From Paraburkholderia sejongensis (GTDB lineage Bacteria > Pseudomonadota > Gammaproteobacteria > Burkholderiales > Burkholderiaceae), in assembly GCF_020880815.1 (NCBI RefSeq), contig NZ_JAJITD010000008.1:62001-126000 (forward strand): a stretch of 64,000 nt of DNA, given 5' to 3'. The notes below the pieces were generated by a model, which did no database searches, had not been told where the DNA came from, and saw only the letters and a list, made by a program, of their open reading frames with translations. This document shows, in pieces, positions 1 to 7,147 of the stretch (positions are counted from its first letter, which is position 1; every line of letters begins with the position of its first letter). The position numbers and the translations under genes were made by a program.

Positions 1-344
1 CGCTGGGCAGCGCGGTCGGCCGGGTCGCGGCCGCGCATGGCGCGCAGGTGATTCCGGCGGCGAGTTTCGAGGACTCGATCGAGCTCGTCATCGCGGGCCG
101 CGTCGATGCGACGGTCAACGATTCGCTGTCGTTTCTCGATTACCGCAAGCGCCGGCCGGATGCCCCGGTGAAAGTCGTCGCGGTCGATCAGTCGGCCGGC
201 AGTGGTGATCACGCCGCGGTGCTGATCCGCAAGGGCAGCCCGAAACTGCGCGCGGCGCTCGACGACGCGCTCGCGCGCCTGCGCAAAGACGGCACCTATC
301 TGCGAATTTCGCAGAAGTACTTCGGTCGCGACGTTTATCAATGA
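1..344 (+). CDS. ABC transporter substrate-binding protein, C-terminal part (5' truncated)
   Basis: The window begins inside this gene, whose frame is open from base 3 to the TGA at 342-344. About 113 residues are visible. They resemble the last lobe of periplasmic amino-acid binding proteins (SBP family 3): an ASFEDSIELVIAGRVDATV stretch, a hinge strand with VDQSAG, and the usual ending LRKDGTYLRISQKYFGRDV, where a helix packs against the lobe just before the stop. Such proteins capture a polar amino acid in the periplasm and deliver it to an ABC permease. The ligand cannot be read from this fragment, and the permease genes would lie upstream, outside the window. A strong bidirectional terminator follows. 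Confidence 0.75.
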   Translation, partial: LGSAVGRVAAAHGAQVIPAASFEDSIELVIAGRVDATVNDSLSFLDYRKRRPDAPVKVVAVDQSAGSGDHAAVLIRKGSPKLRAALDDALARLRKDGTYLRISQKYFGRDVYQ

Positions 345-368
345 ATCGGCGCGTGATGAATCGCCAAT

Positions 369-406
369 AAAAAAGAGGGGGCGTCTTCACGCCCCCTCTT
401 TTTTTT
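369..406. terminator. bidirectional rho-independent terminator
   Basis: An 11-bp stem AAGAGGGGGCG / CGCCCCCTCTT closes a 6-base loop. It is flanked by an A-run on the left and an uninterrupted T-run on the right, so it can stop transcripts from the binding-protein gene on the plus strand and from leuA arriving on the minus strand. Confidence 0.9.
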
Positions 407-460
407 GCCGGCAGCGCGCCGCTTATCCGGCGCGCCGCCTCGTCGATTGCAGAGCCGAAC

Positions 461-2176
461 TCAGACCGTCGCGTCGCTCAGCGCCGCGTCGAAGAAACGC
501 TCCTGCGCATCCGCGCTCACGCGGGCATACGCACGGTTCACGCCGCTGATCACCGCGCGGATCGACGCGGTCACCAGATTCGCGTCGACACCGACGCCGA
601 ACGCGCTGCCCGACACATCCGCGCCGGCCATTTCGGCGATCGCGATCGCGCGGGCATCCGCGCCTTGCGTGAGCGCGCGCTCTTCGTAGTGCTGGATGCG
701 CACCGGCACGTCGAACGCCTGCATCAGCGCGTCGAGCGGGCCGTTGCCGGAACCGCTCAGCACGCGCGGCGTGCCGTTGATTTCGACGTTCAGCTTGATG
801 TGCTCGCGGCCGTCCTGCTCGGACAGGCTGTGGCTGAGATAGCGAACCGGCTCGGCGGCATGCACGTATTCCTGCTGGAACAGTTCCCAGATCTGCGCGG
901 GCGTGACTTCCTGGCCGCTGTCGTCGGTGTAGCGCTGCACGGCCGAGCTGAAGTCGACCTGCAGACGGCGCGGCAACACCACGCCGTAGCTCTGCTCGAG
1001 CAAATACGCGATGCCGCCCTTGCCCGACTGGCTGTTGACGCGGATCACCGAATCGTAGGTACGGCCGAGGTCGCTCGGATCGATCGGCATGTACGGCACT
1101 TCCCAGATCGCTTCCGGCTTCTGCGCGGCAAAACCCTTCTTGATCGCGTCCTGATGCGAGCCCGAGAACGCGGTAAACACCAGATCGCCGACATACGGAT
1201 GACGCGGATGCACCGGCAACTGCGTGCATTCCTCGGCGGTGCGCGCGACTTCGTTGATGTTCGAGAAATCGAGTTCGGGGTCGACGCCCTGGGTGTACAG
1301 GTTCAACGCGAGCGTGACGAGGTCGACGTTGCCGGTACGCTCGCCGTTGCCGAACAGGCAGCCTTCGATACGGTCGGCGCCGGCCATCACCGCGAGTTCG
1401 GCGGCGGCGACCGCGGTGCCGCGATCGTTATGCGGATGAACCGACACGATCAGCGAATCACGGCGCTTGAGGTTGCGGTGCATCCATTCGATCTGGTCCG
1501 CGTAGACGTTCGGCGTGGCCATTTCGACGGTGGCCGGCAGATTGACGATCGCCTTGTGCTGCGGCGTCGGTTCCCAGATGTCGAACACCGCGTCGCACAC
1601 TTGCTTCGCGAATTCGAGTTCGGTGCCGCTGAACACTTCGGGACTGTATTGCAGCGTGAAGTGGGTTTCCGGCTGCGCGTCGGCGAGGCGCTTCATCGTG
1701 CGCGCGGCTTTCTGCGCGAGTTCGATCACGCCGCTCTTTTCGAGGCCGAACACGATCTTGCGAAATTCCGGCGCGGTCGCGTTGTACAGGTGGACGATCG
1801 CGCGCGGGGCGCCGCGCAACGATTCGAAGGTGCGTTCGATCAGATCGTCGCGTGCCTGGGTGAGCACTTCGATCGTCACGTCGTCGGGAATATGGCCGCC
1901 CTCGATCAGCTCGCGCACGAAGTTGAAATCGGTCTGCGACGCCGACGGAAACGCGACTTCGATTTCCTTGAAGCCGATCTGCACCAGCGTCTTGAACATG
2001 CGCATCTTGCGCTCGGCGTTCATCGGCTCGAACAGCGCCTGGTTGCCGTCGCGCAGGTCGGTGCTCATCCAGATCGGCGCGCGCGTGATGGTGCGCGACG
2101 GCCACTGGCGGTCCGTCAAATTGATGGGCTTGAACGAGCGGTACTTGGTAGCAGGGTTTTTCAACATTTTCATCAT
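461..2176 (-). CDS. leuA: 2-isopropylmalate synthase (long form)
   Basis: Catalyses the first committed step of leucine synthesis, condensing acetyl-CoA with 2-oxoisovalerate. The 571-residue protein is the long LeuA type. A TIM-barrel domain starts with the signature TDLRDGNQALFEPM near residue 40 and carries the metal-binding HPHNDRGT motif (HxH). A C-terminal LeuA allosteric domain with LSGSGNGPLDALMQAF (about 475-495) is where leucine feedback acts in this family. Three in-frame ATGs lie at 2176, 2173 and 2167. None has a convincing Shine-Dalgarno sequence, and homologues I recall begin at the third (MLKNPATKY), so the start is uncertain by three residues. A leucine-rich leader peptide lies about 115 bases upstream on the same strand, indicating attenuation control. 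Confidence 0.97.
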   Translation of the reverse strand: MMKMLKNPATKYRSFKPINLTDRQWPSRTITRAPIWMSTDLRDGNQALFEPMNAERKMRMFKTLVQIGFKEIEVAFPSASQTDFNFVRELIEGGHIPDDVTIEVLTQARDDLIERTFESLRGAPRAIVHLYNATAPEFRKIVFGLEKSGVIELAQKAARTMKRLADAQPETHFTLQYSPEVFSGTELEFAKQVCDAVFDIWEPTPQHKAIVNLPATVEMATPNVYADQIEWMHRNLKRRDSLIVSVHPHNDRGTAVAAAELAVMAGADRIEGCLFGNGERTGNVDLVTLALNLYTQGVDPELDFSNINEVARTAEECTQLPVHPRHPYVGDLVFTAFSGSHQDAIKKGFAAQKPEAIWEVPYMPIDPSDLGRTYDSVIRVNSQSGKGGIAYLLEQSYGVVLPRRLQVDFSSAVQRYTDDSGQEVTPAQIWELFQQEYVHAAEPVRYLSHSLSEQDGREHIKLNVEINGTPRVLSGSGNGPLDALMQAFDVPVRIQHYEERALTQGADARAIAIAEMAGADVSGSAFGVGVDANLVTASIRAVISGVNRAYARVSADAQERFFDAALSDATV

Positions 2177-2292
2177 CCGGGGGAGAGACCGTGGAACGGG
2201 TGTCGACCGGACGACGAAAACGCGATACTGGGCCGCCGGTCGGAAACCGGGGCTGGGTCAGTTACTGGGGATTCAAGCGATGCTTCGGTGGA
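2177..2292 (-). promoter_or_regulatory. leuA attenuation region between leader peptide and leuA
   Basis: This is the untranslated stretch between the leader-peptide stop and the leuA start. On the minus strand it holds a hairpin with CCGGT / ACCGG around a TTCCG loop, extended by GCC / GGC across one bulged base. A TTTT run follows about 12 bases later. The spacing and position fit an attenuator, but the terminator is not canonical because the T-run is not directly next to the stem. The exact alternative folds need an RNA folding calculation. Confidence 0.45.
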
Positions 2293-2379
2293 TCAGAGAG
2301 AAGCGGACGCGCGCAGCAGCAGACCTAGCCCGGTAGAGCGGGCTAGTAGTAGCGATAGGGTGGTCTGGGCGCGGTACAT
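2293..2379 (-). CDS. leuA leader peptide (leucine attenuator peptide)
   Basis: A 28-codon frame runs from ATG at 2377-2379 to TGA at 2293-2295, directly upstream of leuA on the same strand. Nine of the 28 residues are leucine, in two clusters (L-S-L-L-L at residues 8-12 and L-G-L-L-L at 18-22). Five of the leucines use CTA, a codon that is normally avoided in so GC-rich a genome. Slow decoding at such codons when charged tRNA-Leu is low is how leu attenuators work in enterobacteria. A perfect 8-bp hairpin lies inside the frame. A promoter-like TTGACG-17-TCCTAT ends 8 bases before the ATG, so the message would have almost no 5' leader. No Shine-Dalgarno is evident. Function is inferred from composition and position. 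Confidence 0.75.
   Translation of the reverse strand: MYRAQTTLSLLLARSTGLGLLLRASASL
2325..2346 (-). promoter_or_regulatory. hairpin inside the leu leader peptide
   Basis: CTAGCCCG and CGGGCTAG pair perfectly around a 6-base loop. The two arms contain the CTA codons for leucines 12 and 18, so a ribosome stalled at either cluster would disrupt this stem. That is the geometry expected of segment 1:2 in an amino-acid attenuator. Confidence 0.5.
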
Positions 2380-2387
2380 AGGGCGCA

Positions 2388-2416
2388 ATAGGAACACATT
2401 CGCGGCGGCCCGTCAA
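2388..2416 (-). promoter_or_regulatory. predicted promoter of the leu leader-leuA transcript
   Basis: On the minus strand, TTGACG (2411-2416) is followed by a 17-base spacer and TCCTAT (2388-2393). The -35 box is close to consensus and the -10 box is weak (3 of 6). The implied start site falls within a few bases of the leader-peptide ATG. Confidence 0.45.
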
Positions 2417-2490
2417 GCGCCGAAACGGCTGCGATGCCGCTCGACAAGCCCTGAGCTACAATGGCCGACGCCTGGAACAACGGACTTTCG

Positions 2491-2988
2491 ATGAAAATTC
2501 GGCTCCTCCCTTTCACCTGTACTGCGGCCTCTACTGCGGCCTGTACCGCGGCCTGTATCGTGAGCGCCGCCGCGCTGCTCGCGGGCTGCACGATTGCCAC
2601 CCGCAACTCCAGCGCATGCGAGCAGTTGATGCGCGACAAGCTCGCCGATCCGGCGTTGGGAATGACGGCCGCTACACTGCGGGTCAGCCACCGGGGCGCC
2701 GCGATTCGCGGCTCGCGCGTGGTAGTCGAGGGGTCGATCCAGAAGCGGGTGAGTGTGCCGGACGCCGCCGCTTCGGACGCGCTCGCGGCTTCCGCGCCGC
2801 TGGCCGCGTCGGCGCCGCACGCGGCCTCGGAACTCGAAGCGGCGGCTAGCCATCCCGTGTCGAAGAAGATCGACACGCCGGCCGCGGCCGAATGCACGTT
2901 CAACGGCGAAACGCTCGACGTATTCCGTTGGCTCGCACCGGCGCAACTGGCCGCGCCGCTCGAGCAGGCGGCCAGCGAAGCGGGCTAG
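2491..2988 (+). CDS. hypothetical lipoprotein with repeat-expanded signal peptide
   Basis: Function not recognised. From the ATG at 2491 the product has 165 residues. It starts MKIRLLPF, followed by a long hydrophobic stretch and the lipobox LLAGC, so it is probably a lipid-anchored envelope protein. The mature part contains a conserved-looking segment (CEQLMRDKLADPALGMTAATLRVSHRG), an alanine-rich linker and a C-terminal strand ECTFNGETLDVFRW. An in-frame ATG at 2461 would add ten residues before the charged n-region and is less likely. The signal peptide is built from four 12-base near repeats, giving three Cys residues ahead of the lipobox. It converges on the DUF3443 gene and is divergent from leuA. 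Confidence 0.65.
   Translation: MKIRLLPFTCTAASTAACTAACIVSAAALLAGCTIATRNSSACEQLMRDKLADPALGMTAATLRVSHRGAAIRGSRVVVEGSIQKRVSVPDAAASDALAASAPLAASAPHAASELEAAASHPVSKKIDTPAAAECTFNGETLDVFRWLAPAQLAAPLEQAASEAG
2518..2565 (+). repeat. 12-bp tandem repeat in a signal peptide
   Basis: Four consecutive 12-base units (TGTACTGCGGCC, TCTACTGCGGCC, TGTACCGCGGCC, TGTATCGTGAGC) encode C/S-T-A-A type tetrapeptides. The period is a multiple of three, so copy changes would lengthen or shorten the hydrophobic core without shifting the frame. Confidence 0.85.
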
Positions 2989-3027
2989 GCCCGCCGCGCG
3001 CTTGCCGCGTTCCGGTCACGCAAGCGC

Positions 3028-3060
3028 GCTGCGTTCCCGCTGCGTTCCCGCTGCGTTCCT
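3028..3060. repeat. 11-bp tandem repeat, three copies
   Basis: GCTGCGTTCCC occurs twice, followed by GCTGCGTTCCT, end to end. The array lies between the convergent ends of the 2491-2988 lipoprotein gene and the DUF3443 gene. Confidence 0.9.
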
Positions 3061-3086
3061 CTCCCTCCTGACTCCACCGACCCACT

Positions 3087-4361
3087 TCAGAACGCGTAAT
3101 ACGGCCCGGCGCCCGCCGACGTATTGCGCGCCGCGATCGCCGTATACACCCGTTTGCCGTAGAAGAACGGCAGCCCCCAGCCGAAGCCCTGACTCGCGTT
3201 GCCGGCCAGATTGGCGAACGCGTTGTTCGCCGACGCGAACATCGTGCTCGAATTGCCGACCGTAAACGACACCGTGCTCGACACGCCGTTGGCGCCGGTG
3301 ATCGTCGCGCTCAACGCCTGCGTCGTGCTCGGGCAGAACCAGAAGCCGCACAGCGGGAACTGTGTCGAGCGGAAGAACAGCCCGTTCGAGCCGCTGTCGA
3401 GATAGCTCAGCGCATAGGTCTGGCCGCCTGCGCTGGTCGTCACGTAGCCGGTCGCCGCATTCGCCTTGAGCACCGTCGAGCCGCTCAGCGTGTTGTTCGC
3501 CTGGGTGTCGATGCCGAAGATCAGCGAGCCCGCCACGCTGGGCGCGCCGCCATCCGCGACGGCCGGCAGATCGATCACGACGCCGTTGTTGTCGAGCGCG
3601 AAGCTGCTGACCGGGTTGGTCACCTGCTGCGCGAGCGGTTGCCGCGTCGCGGTGCAACTGCCGCCCGTCGTGCAGTTGTAGTACCAGCGCGGCAGCGCCG
3701 CGTTCGAGCAGCCGCTGCCGCAGTCGACCGGGAACAGACCGACGCCGAGGATCCCGTTCGAATGCAGGCTCGCGACGGTCAGCAGCGCCGGACCCGCGTT
3801 CGCGCAGTCGGTCGGCGCGGCGGGCAGCGCGCTGTCGGCGATCACGTGAATCGGAATCGACGCTGCCAGCTGGCCGGCGAGGCGCACGTCGGCGTTGCGC
3901 AGCGAGCCCCACGCGTAGCCGCTGCCGAACACCGCGCATTCGGCGCTGACGCCGCCGCCCGCCGCGATCGTCGGCAGCGACAGAGTCGCCGGCAGCGCCG
4001 ACGCAAGGATGCGCAGGCCGTTCGAGCCGGTGTCGACCTGGATATCGTCGATCGTCGCGCAGTTGCTGGTGCCGGCCTCGCAGACGGTGACGCTGGTCGT
4101 CAGCATGTTGCGGGTGTTGCCGGGCGACACGCCGACCGCGATCGGCTGCACGTTGGCCACCGTCGATTGCGGCACGCTGGCGGGTTGGGTCGTGTTGGTT
4201 GCGCTGGTCGAGCCGGCGGAACCGGTGGAGCTGGGGCCGCCGGACGAAGGCGTGGAAGGCGTCGCACTCGTCGACGAGCTGCCGCCACCCCCGCCGCCGC
4301 ATGCGGCGAGGGCCGCGCAGACGACGAGGAGCAGGGCGTGGAAACGCAGGGCGGATTTCAT
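3087..4361 (-). CDS. DUF3443-family lipoprotein with pepsin-like motifs
   Basis: A 424-residue predicted lipoprotein: MKSALRFHALLLVV then lipobox LAAC21 and a Ser/Gly/Thr-rich linker to about residue 65. I recognise the family as DUF3443, whose function is not established. The mature sequence follows the order of a two-lobed aspartic protease: QVD(110)TGSNGLRIL, then SNGILGVGLF near 202-210 (compare GILGLA in pepsins), then YLD(322)SGSNGLFF, and finally a GLPFFYGKRVYTA segment near the C-terminus. The two D-T/S-G-S motifs are 212 residues apart. Protease activity is inferred, not known. An ATG at 4385 would add eight residues before the signal peptide. It follows the DUF2844 gene by 78 bp, as in other Burkholderia, so they are probably co-transcribed. 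Confidence 0.85.
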   Translation of the reverse strand: MKSALRFHALLLVVCAALAACGGGGGGSSSTSATPSTPSSGGPSSTGSAGSTSATNTTQPASVPQSTVANVQPIAVGVSPGNTRNMLTTSVTVCEAGTSNCATIDDIQVDTGSNGLRILASALPATLSLPTIAAGGGVSAECAVFGSGYAWGSLRNADVRLAGQLAASIPIHVIADSALPAAPTDCANAGPALLTVASLHSNGILGVGLFPVDCGSGCSNAALPRWYYNCTTGGSCTATRQPLAQQVTNPVSSFALDNNGVVIDLPAVADGGAPSVAGSLIFGIDTQANNTLSGSTVLKANAATGYVTTSAGGQTYALSYLDSGSNGLFFRSTQFPLCGFWFCPSTTQALSATITGANGVSSTVSFTVGNSSTMFASANNAFANLAGNASQGFGWGLPFFYGKRVYTAIAARNTSAGAGPYYAF

Positions 4362-4439
4362 GGCGTGAGGACCGGTCGGATGCACGGAAGGGCGCGTGTG
4401 CCGGCGCGCGCACGACGCGACGGCACACGCGCGCGTGAG

Positions 4440-4904
4440 TTACTGGATGTCGTCGGCGCTCACGCCGGCCGGCAGCGCCGCCGGCAACCACGCCCGGCCG
4501 ACGTAGCCGCGCATCGGCCCGCCGGACTCCACGATCACGTCGGAACGCGCGACCCGCGACGCATGCAGGTTGCCACTACCCGCCGCGGCGGCCGCGCCGG
4601 CCCGATAAGAATCCGCGTAGTTGCCGAGCAATGCGTGCAGGTCCGGCATCGTCGGGCCCTGCCATGCATAGGCGACGATCTGACCGGTACTGGTCGCGTA
4701 TTCGTTGATCACGGTGGTGCCGGCGTCGGTCCACGTGCGCTCGCGCAGCGCGCCGTTGAGCACCGTATGCGGCGCGCTCGCGCCGGCCACGGCCCCGCTG
4801 GGCATCGCGCCGCCCAATTGCGCATGCGCGCTCACGCTCGCGCAGCAGGCGACCATCGCGAGCGCCGCGGCGCTCGCCGATCGATTGAAACAGTGCTTGT
4901 ACAT
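4440..4904 (-). CDS. DUF2844-family secreted protein
   Basis: 154 residues with an N-terminal signal peptide (SASAAALAMVACCASVSAHA, cleavage likely after AHA, residue 28). The mature domain has TVLNGALRERTWTDAGTTVINEYAT and IVAYAWQGPTMPDLHALLGNY, which I associate with DUF2844. The family has no assigned function and is routinely encoded next to DUF3443, as here. A GAGGA element about 9-13 bases before the ATG supports the start. Because the partner gene resembles a protease, this small exported protein could be a chaperone, inhibitor or substrate, but that is speculation from proximity. Product of the first gene in a two-gene minus-strand unit. Confidence 0.8.
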   Translation of the reverse strand: MYKHCFNRSASAAALAMVACCASVSAHAQLGGAMPSGAVAGASAPHTVLNGALRERTWTDAGTTVINEYATSTGQIVAYAWQGPTMPDLHALLGNYADSYRAGAAAAAGSGNLHASRVARSDVIVESGGPMRGYVGRAWLPAALPAGVSADDIQ

Positions 4905-5278
4905 GTGGCTTGTCCTCGTCTGGCGGCCGGGCTTTATTGAGATAACGGATTGGTGAACCGCCCGGGTTTTTTAATTTTTCGTAGGCCGTGTTGGACACAG
5001 ACCCCTGCACCTCGCAGCCGGGTGCCTGTCCGCGAAAAGCCCGTTCTGAAGCAGCTTCCGGCGAAGACCCGAGAACTTTCCCACGTCGATCGGGGACCGT
5101 CATTTTTTGTTGCATAACCGTCCGCCTTCGTCGAGGTCACTATGCGCTTGTCGGCAGCGGCGGCCTTCGGCTTTAGCGCGGGCAAACCCCAGTTTTTGCA
5201 CACGCTTGCCCGGGACCGGTAAAATGTTGGGTTGATCCACGGAAACTTGCCGTGGCGTAGCGGAAGGATTCCCCGAAC
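4905..5278. other. intergenic region upstream of DUF2844 and bamC
   Basis: A 374-base divergent spacer. Its right end holds the bamC promoter. I see no credible gene, tRNA or repeat in the rest. Confidence 0.6.
5196..5225 (+). promoter_or_regulatory. predicted sigma-70 promoter for bamC
   Basis: TTGCAC (5196-5201), an 18-base spacer and TAAAAT (5220-5225) lie 54 bases before the bamC start. A Shine-Dalgarno GGAAGGA (5262-5268) precedes the ATG by 10 bases. Confidence 0.65.
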
Positions 5279-6505
5279 ATGACTGATCTTCGTCTTACCA
5301 AGCGGTTTGCAGTATTGCTGATGGCGGGCGGGCTGGTCGCCGGCTGCGGCACCTCGTCGCCGACCAAAATCGACTACAAGAGCGACTCGAAGTCGAAGCA
5401 GGCATCGCTTGCCGTGCCGCCGAACATGATCGACGAGACGGCCGATCAGCGTTCGCTGCCGCCGCAGGGCGGCGAAACGTCGTTGTCCACGCTGAAGCAG
5501 GTACAGGCGCAGGCGCCGGCGGGCGACGCGGTGGCAGTCGTGCCGCAGGTTCAGGGCATGCATATCCAGCGCGACGGCACCGAAAGCTGGCTCGTGATCG
5601 ACAACAAGGCGCCCGATCAGGCATGGCCGCAAATCCGCCGTTTCTGGCAGGAGCAGGGCTTCCTGCTGGTGGTCGACCAGCGCGACAAGGGCGTGATGGA
5701 AACCGACTGGAACGAAACCCACGCGCAGATCGACAACGGCTTTATCCGCAATACGTTGTCCAAGACGATGGGCAACAGCTACGTGACCTCGGAGCGCAAC
5801 AAGTTCCGCACCCGTCTCGAAAAGTCGCCGAACGGCGGCACCTACGTGTTCGTCAGCCAGAAGGGCATGCGCGAGGCGATCACCGGCACCAACAAGGATT
5901 CGAGCGAATGGCAGCCGAAGCCGAACGACCCGGCGCTCGAGCAGGAATATCTGAAGCGGTTGATGGCCGCGCTCGCGCGCGCCGATGCGCGCTCGCAGGG
6001 CGACACGCAGAACGCGGAACTGTCGCCGGCCGGCGCGCAGATCGCGCCTGGCGCGGCGGGCGCCGGTGCAAAGTCGGCCGCGGCCGCGACCGCTGCGCAG
6101 AACGTCGCACTCGCGGCCCAGCAGCCGATGCCGGATGACGCGGCCCATACGTCCGCGCAGATGTCGTCGACCGAACTCACGCTCGGCGAGCCGTATGACC
6201 GCGCGTGGCTGCGCGTCGGACTCGCGCTCGACCGCAGCAACTTCACCGTCGACGATCGCGACGTGAGCCGTGGCCTGTACTTCGTGCGTTACGTCGATCC
6301 GAAGGATATGTCGTCGGCCGAGCAGGGCTTCTGGAGCCAGGTGTTTCACGGCAGGAAGGAAAAGGTCGCGAAACAGTATCGCGTGAACGTGCGCGCGGTG
6401 ACGCCGAACGAGACCCGCGTCGCTATCGTCGACGACAAGGGGCAGGTCGACGAAAGCCCGCAGGCCAAGCAGATCCTGAGTCTGATGGTTTATCAGCTGC
6501 ACTGA
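5279..6505 (+). CDS. bamC: outer membrane protein assembly factor BamC
   Basis: Lipoprotein subunit of the BAM complex that inserts beta-barrel proteins into the outer membrane. The 408-residue product has a signal peptide ending in the lipobox LVAGC23. An unstructured segment with the conserved IDYKS and LAVPPNM features follows; in E. coli this part binds BamD. Two helix-grip domains come next, about residues 105-225 (WLVIDNKAPDQAWPQIRRFWQEQGF) and 305-408 (LGEPYDRAWLRVGLALDRSNFTVDDRD). An Ala-rich linker (about 255-290) makes it longer than E. coli BamC (344 residues). A promoter and a good Shine-Dalgarno precede it and a terminator follows, so it appears to be transcribed alone here. In many beta-proteobacteria dapA lies upstream, but it is not present in this window. 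Confidence 0.95.
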   Translation: MTDLRLTKRFAVLLMAGGLVAGCGTSSPTKIDYKSDSKSKQASLAVPPNMIDETADQRSLPPQGGETSLSTLKQVQAQAPAGDAVAVVPQVQGMHIQRDGTESWLVIDNKAPDQAWPQIRRFWQEQGFLLVVDQRDKGVMETDWNETHAQIDNGFIRNTLSKTMGNSYVTSERNKFRTRLEKSPNGGTYVFVSQKGMREAITGTNKDSSEWQPKPNDPALEQEYLKRLMAALARADARSQGDTQNAELSPAGAQIAPGAAGAGAKSAAAATAAQNVALAAQQPMPDDAAHTSAQMSSTELTLGEPYDRAWLRVGLALDRSNFTVDDRDVSRGLYFVRYVDPKDMSSAEQGFWSQVFHGRKEKVAKQYRVNVRAVTPNETRVAIVDDKGQVDESPQAKQILSLMVYQLH

Positions 6506-6549
6506 TGCGCATTGATGCGTGAGCCTTGCGGCTCGCGCTGCTGCTTAAA

Positions 6550-6580
6550 AACAAAGCCCGGCCGAGCCGGGCTTTTTTTT
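6550..6580 (+). terminator. rho-independent terminator of bamC
   Basis: AAAGCCCGGC pairs with GCCGGGCTTT around a CGA loop, followed by eight T residues on the plus strand. Confidence 0.9.
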
Positions 6581-6745
6581 CGTTCGCGCGCGGGTGGCGC
6601 AGACGTTGCACATGGGTTTTGCGTGCTGAAGACGCGCCCGGCCATCGCGCCCCGTGCGTCGGACGATCGTCGCGCCGAGCGGCTCTCCATCTACCGCCGA
6701 CTATCCGCGCAAATTGCCTCAGCACGAGCGCACACGCGAGCCCGT

Positions 6746-6774
6746 GTAACGTGACGTTACCCCAGTGACGTAAC
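6746..6774. promoter_or_regulatory. palindromic operator-like block
   Basis: GTAACGTGACGTTAC (6746-6760) is a perfect odd-length palindrome. Four bases later comes GTGACGTAAC (6765-6774), a near copy of its right half, giving a 14-base direct repeat. It lies in the noncoding region ahead of the small-RNA candidate. The binding protein is unknown. Confidence 0.5.
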
Positions 6775-6903
6775 TCGCCCGGACGCTCTCCGACCGCTCG
6801 GTCGGCGCGCTTTGCCGCTGCCCAACAAGAAATATCACAATAAAAATCAGTGGCTTGCAACCAATCCGCCGAGCTACGCGCTAACTGGCACACAAGCTGC
6901 TTT

Positions 6904-7062
6904 ATAGGACTCATGGGGCCGGATGGGATGCCCGGCGAAGCCTGGCGGCCGGATCCCCAACTGCGTTTCCCTTCGCTAATGGCATAGGCCGAAGAGCCTG
7001 CGCCGAGCCGACAACGGCCGCGCGACGCGCGGCCCCGGTGGCCCCGTCGCCTATCCTCGTAG
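6904..7062 (+). ncRNA. candidate structured small RNA (possibly 6S-like)
   Basis: No protein frame fits this stretch, but it can form a compact RNA. Ends ATAGG (6904-6908) and CCTAT (7050-7054), then GGGGCC (6915-6920) and GGCCCC (7040-7045), form a closing helix. Inside it are hairpins GGC-AT-AGGC / GCCT-GC-GCC near 6981-7004 and GGCCGCGC / GCGCGGCC near 7015-7033, plus a GGGAT / ATCCC stem (6925-6957). A strong terminator with a plus-strand T-run follows at once, and no other plus-strand gene can account for it. The size and paired ends resemble 6S RNA, but I could not match conserved 6S bases, so the family is unassigned. The 5' end is a guess. Confidence 0.5.
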
Positions 7063-7072
7063 GGCGACGGTT

Positions 7073-7108
7073 TTTAGCCCGCACTCCAGCAGTGCGGGCT
7101 ATTTTTTT
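7073..7108 (+). terminator. rho-independent terminator after the small-RNA candidate
   Basis: AGCCCGCACT and AGTGCGGGCT pair perfectly around CCAGC, followed by ATTTTTTTG on the plus strand. The minus-strand side has only a shorter T-run after the stem, so its main user is a rightward transcript from 6900-7070, although it may also help stop the convergent DMT gene. Confidence 0.9.
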
Positions 7109-7147
7109 GTGCGGTGGATTTTGCGCGCCTGCCGGCGCGGCAGACGT

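Noticed and set aside
665..2494. A 609-codon plus-strand frame opposite leuA
   Set aside because: It is the antisense of a well-conserved gene. The Arg/His/Asp/Val-rich, motif-free translation is what GC-rich third positions produce.
4934..6502. A 522-codon minus-strand frame opposite bamC
   Set aside because: bamC has a promoter, ribosome site, lipobox and conserved domains; the antisense reading is a shadow.
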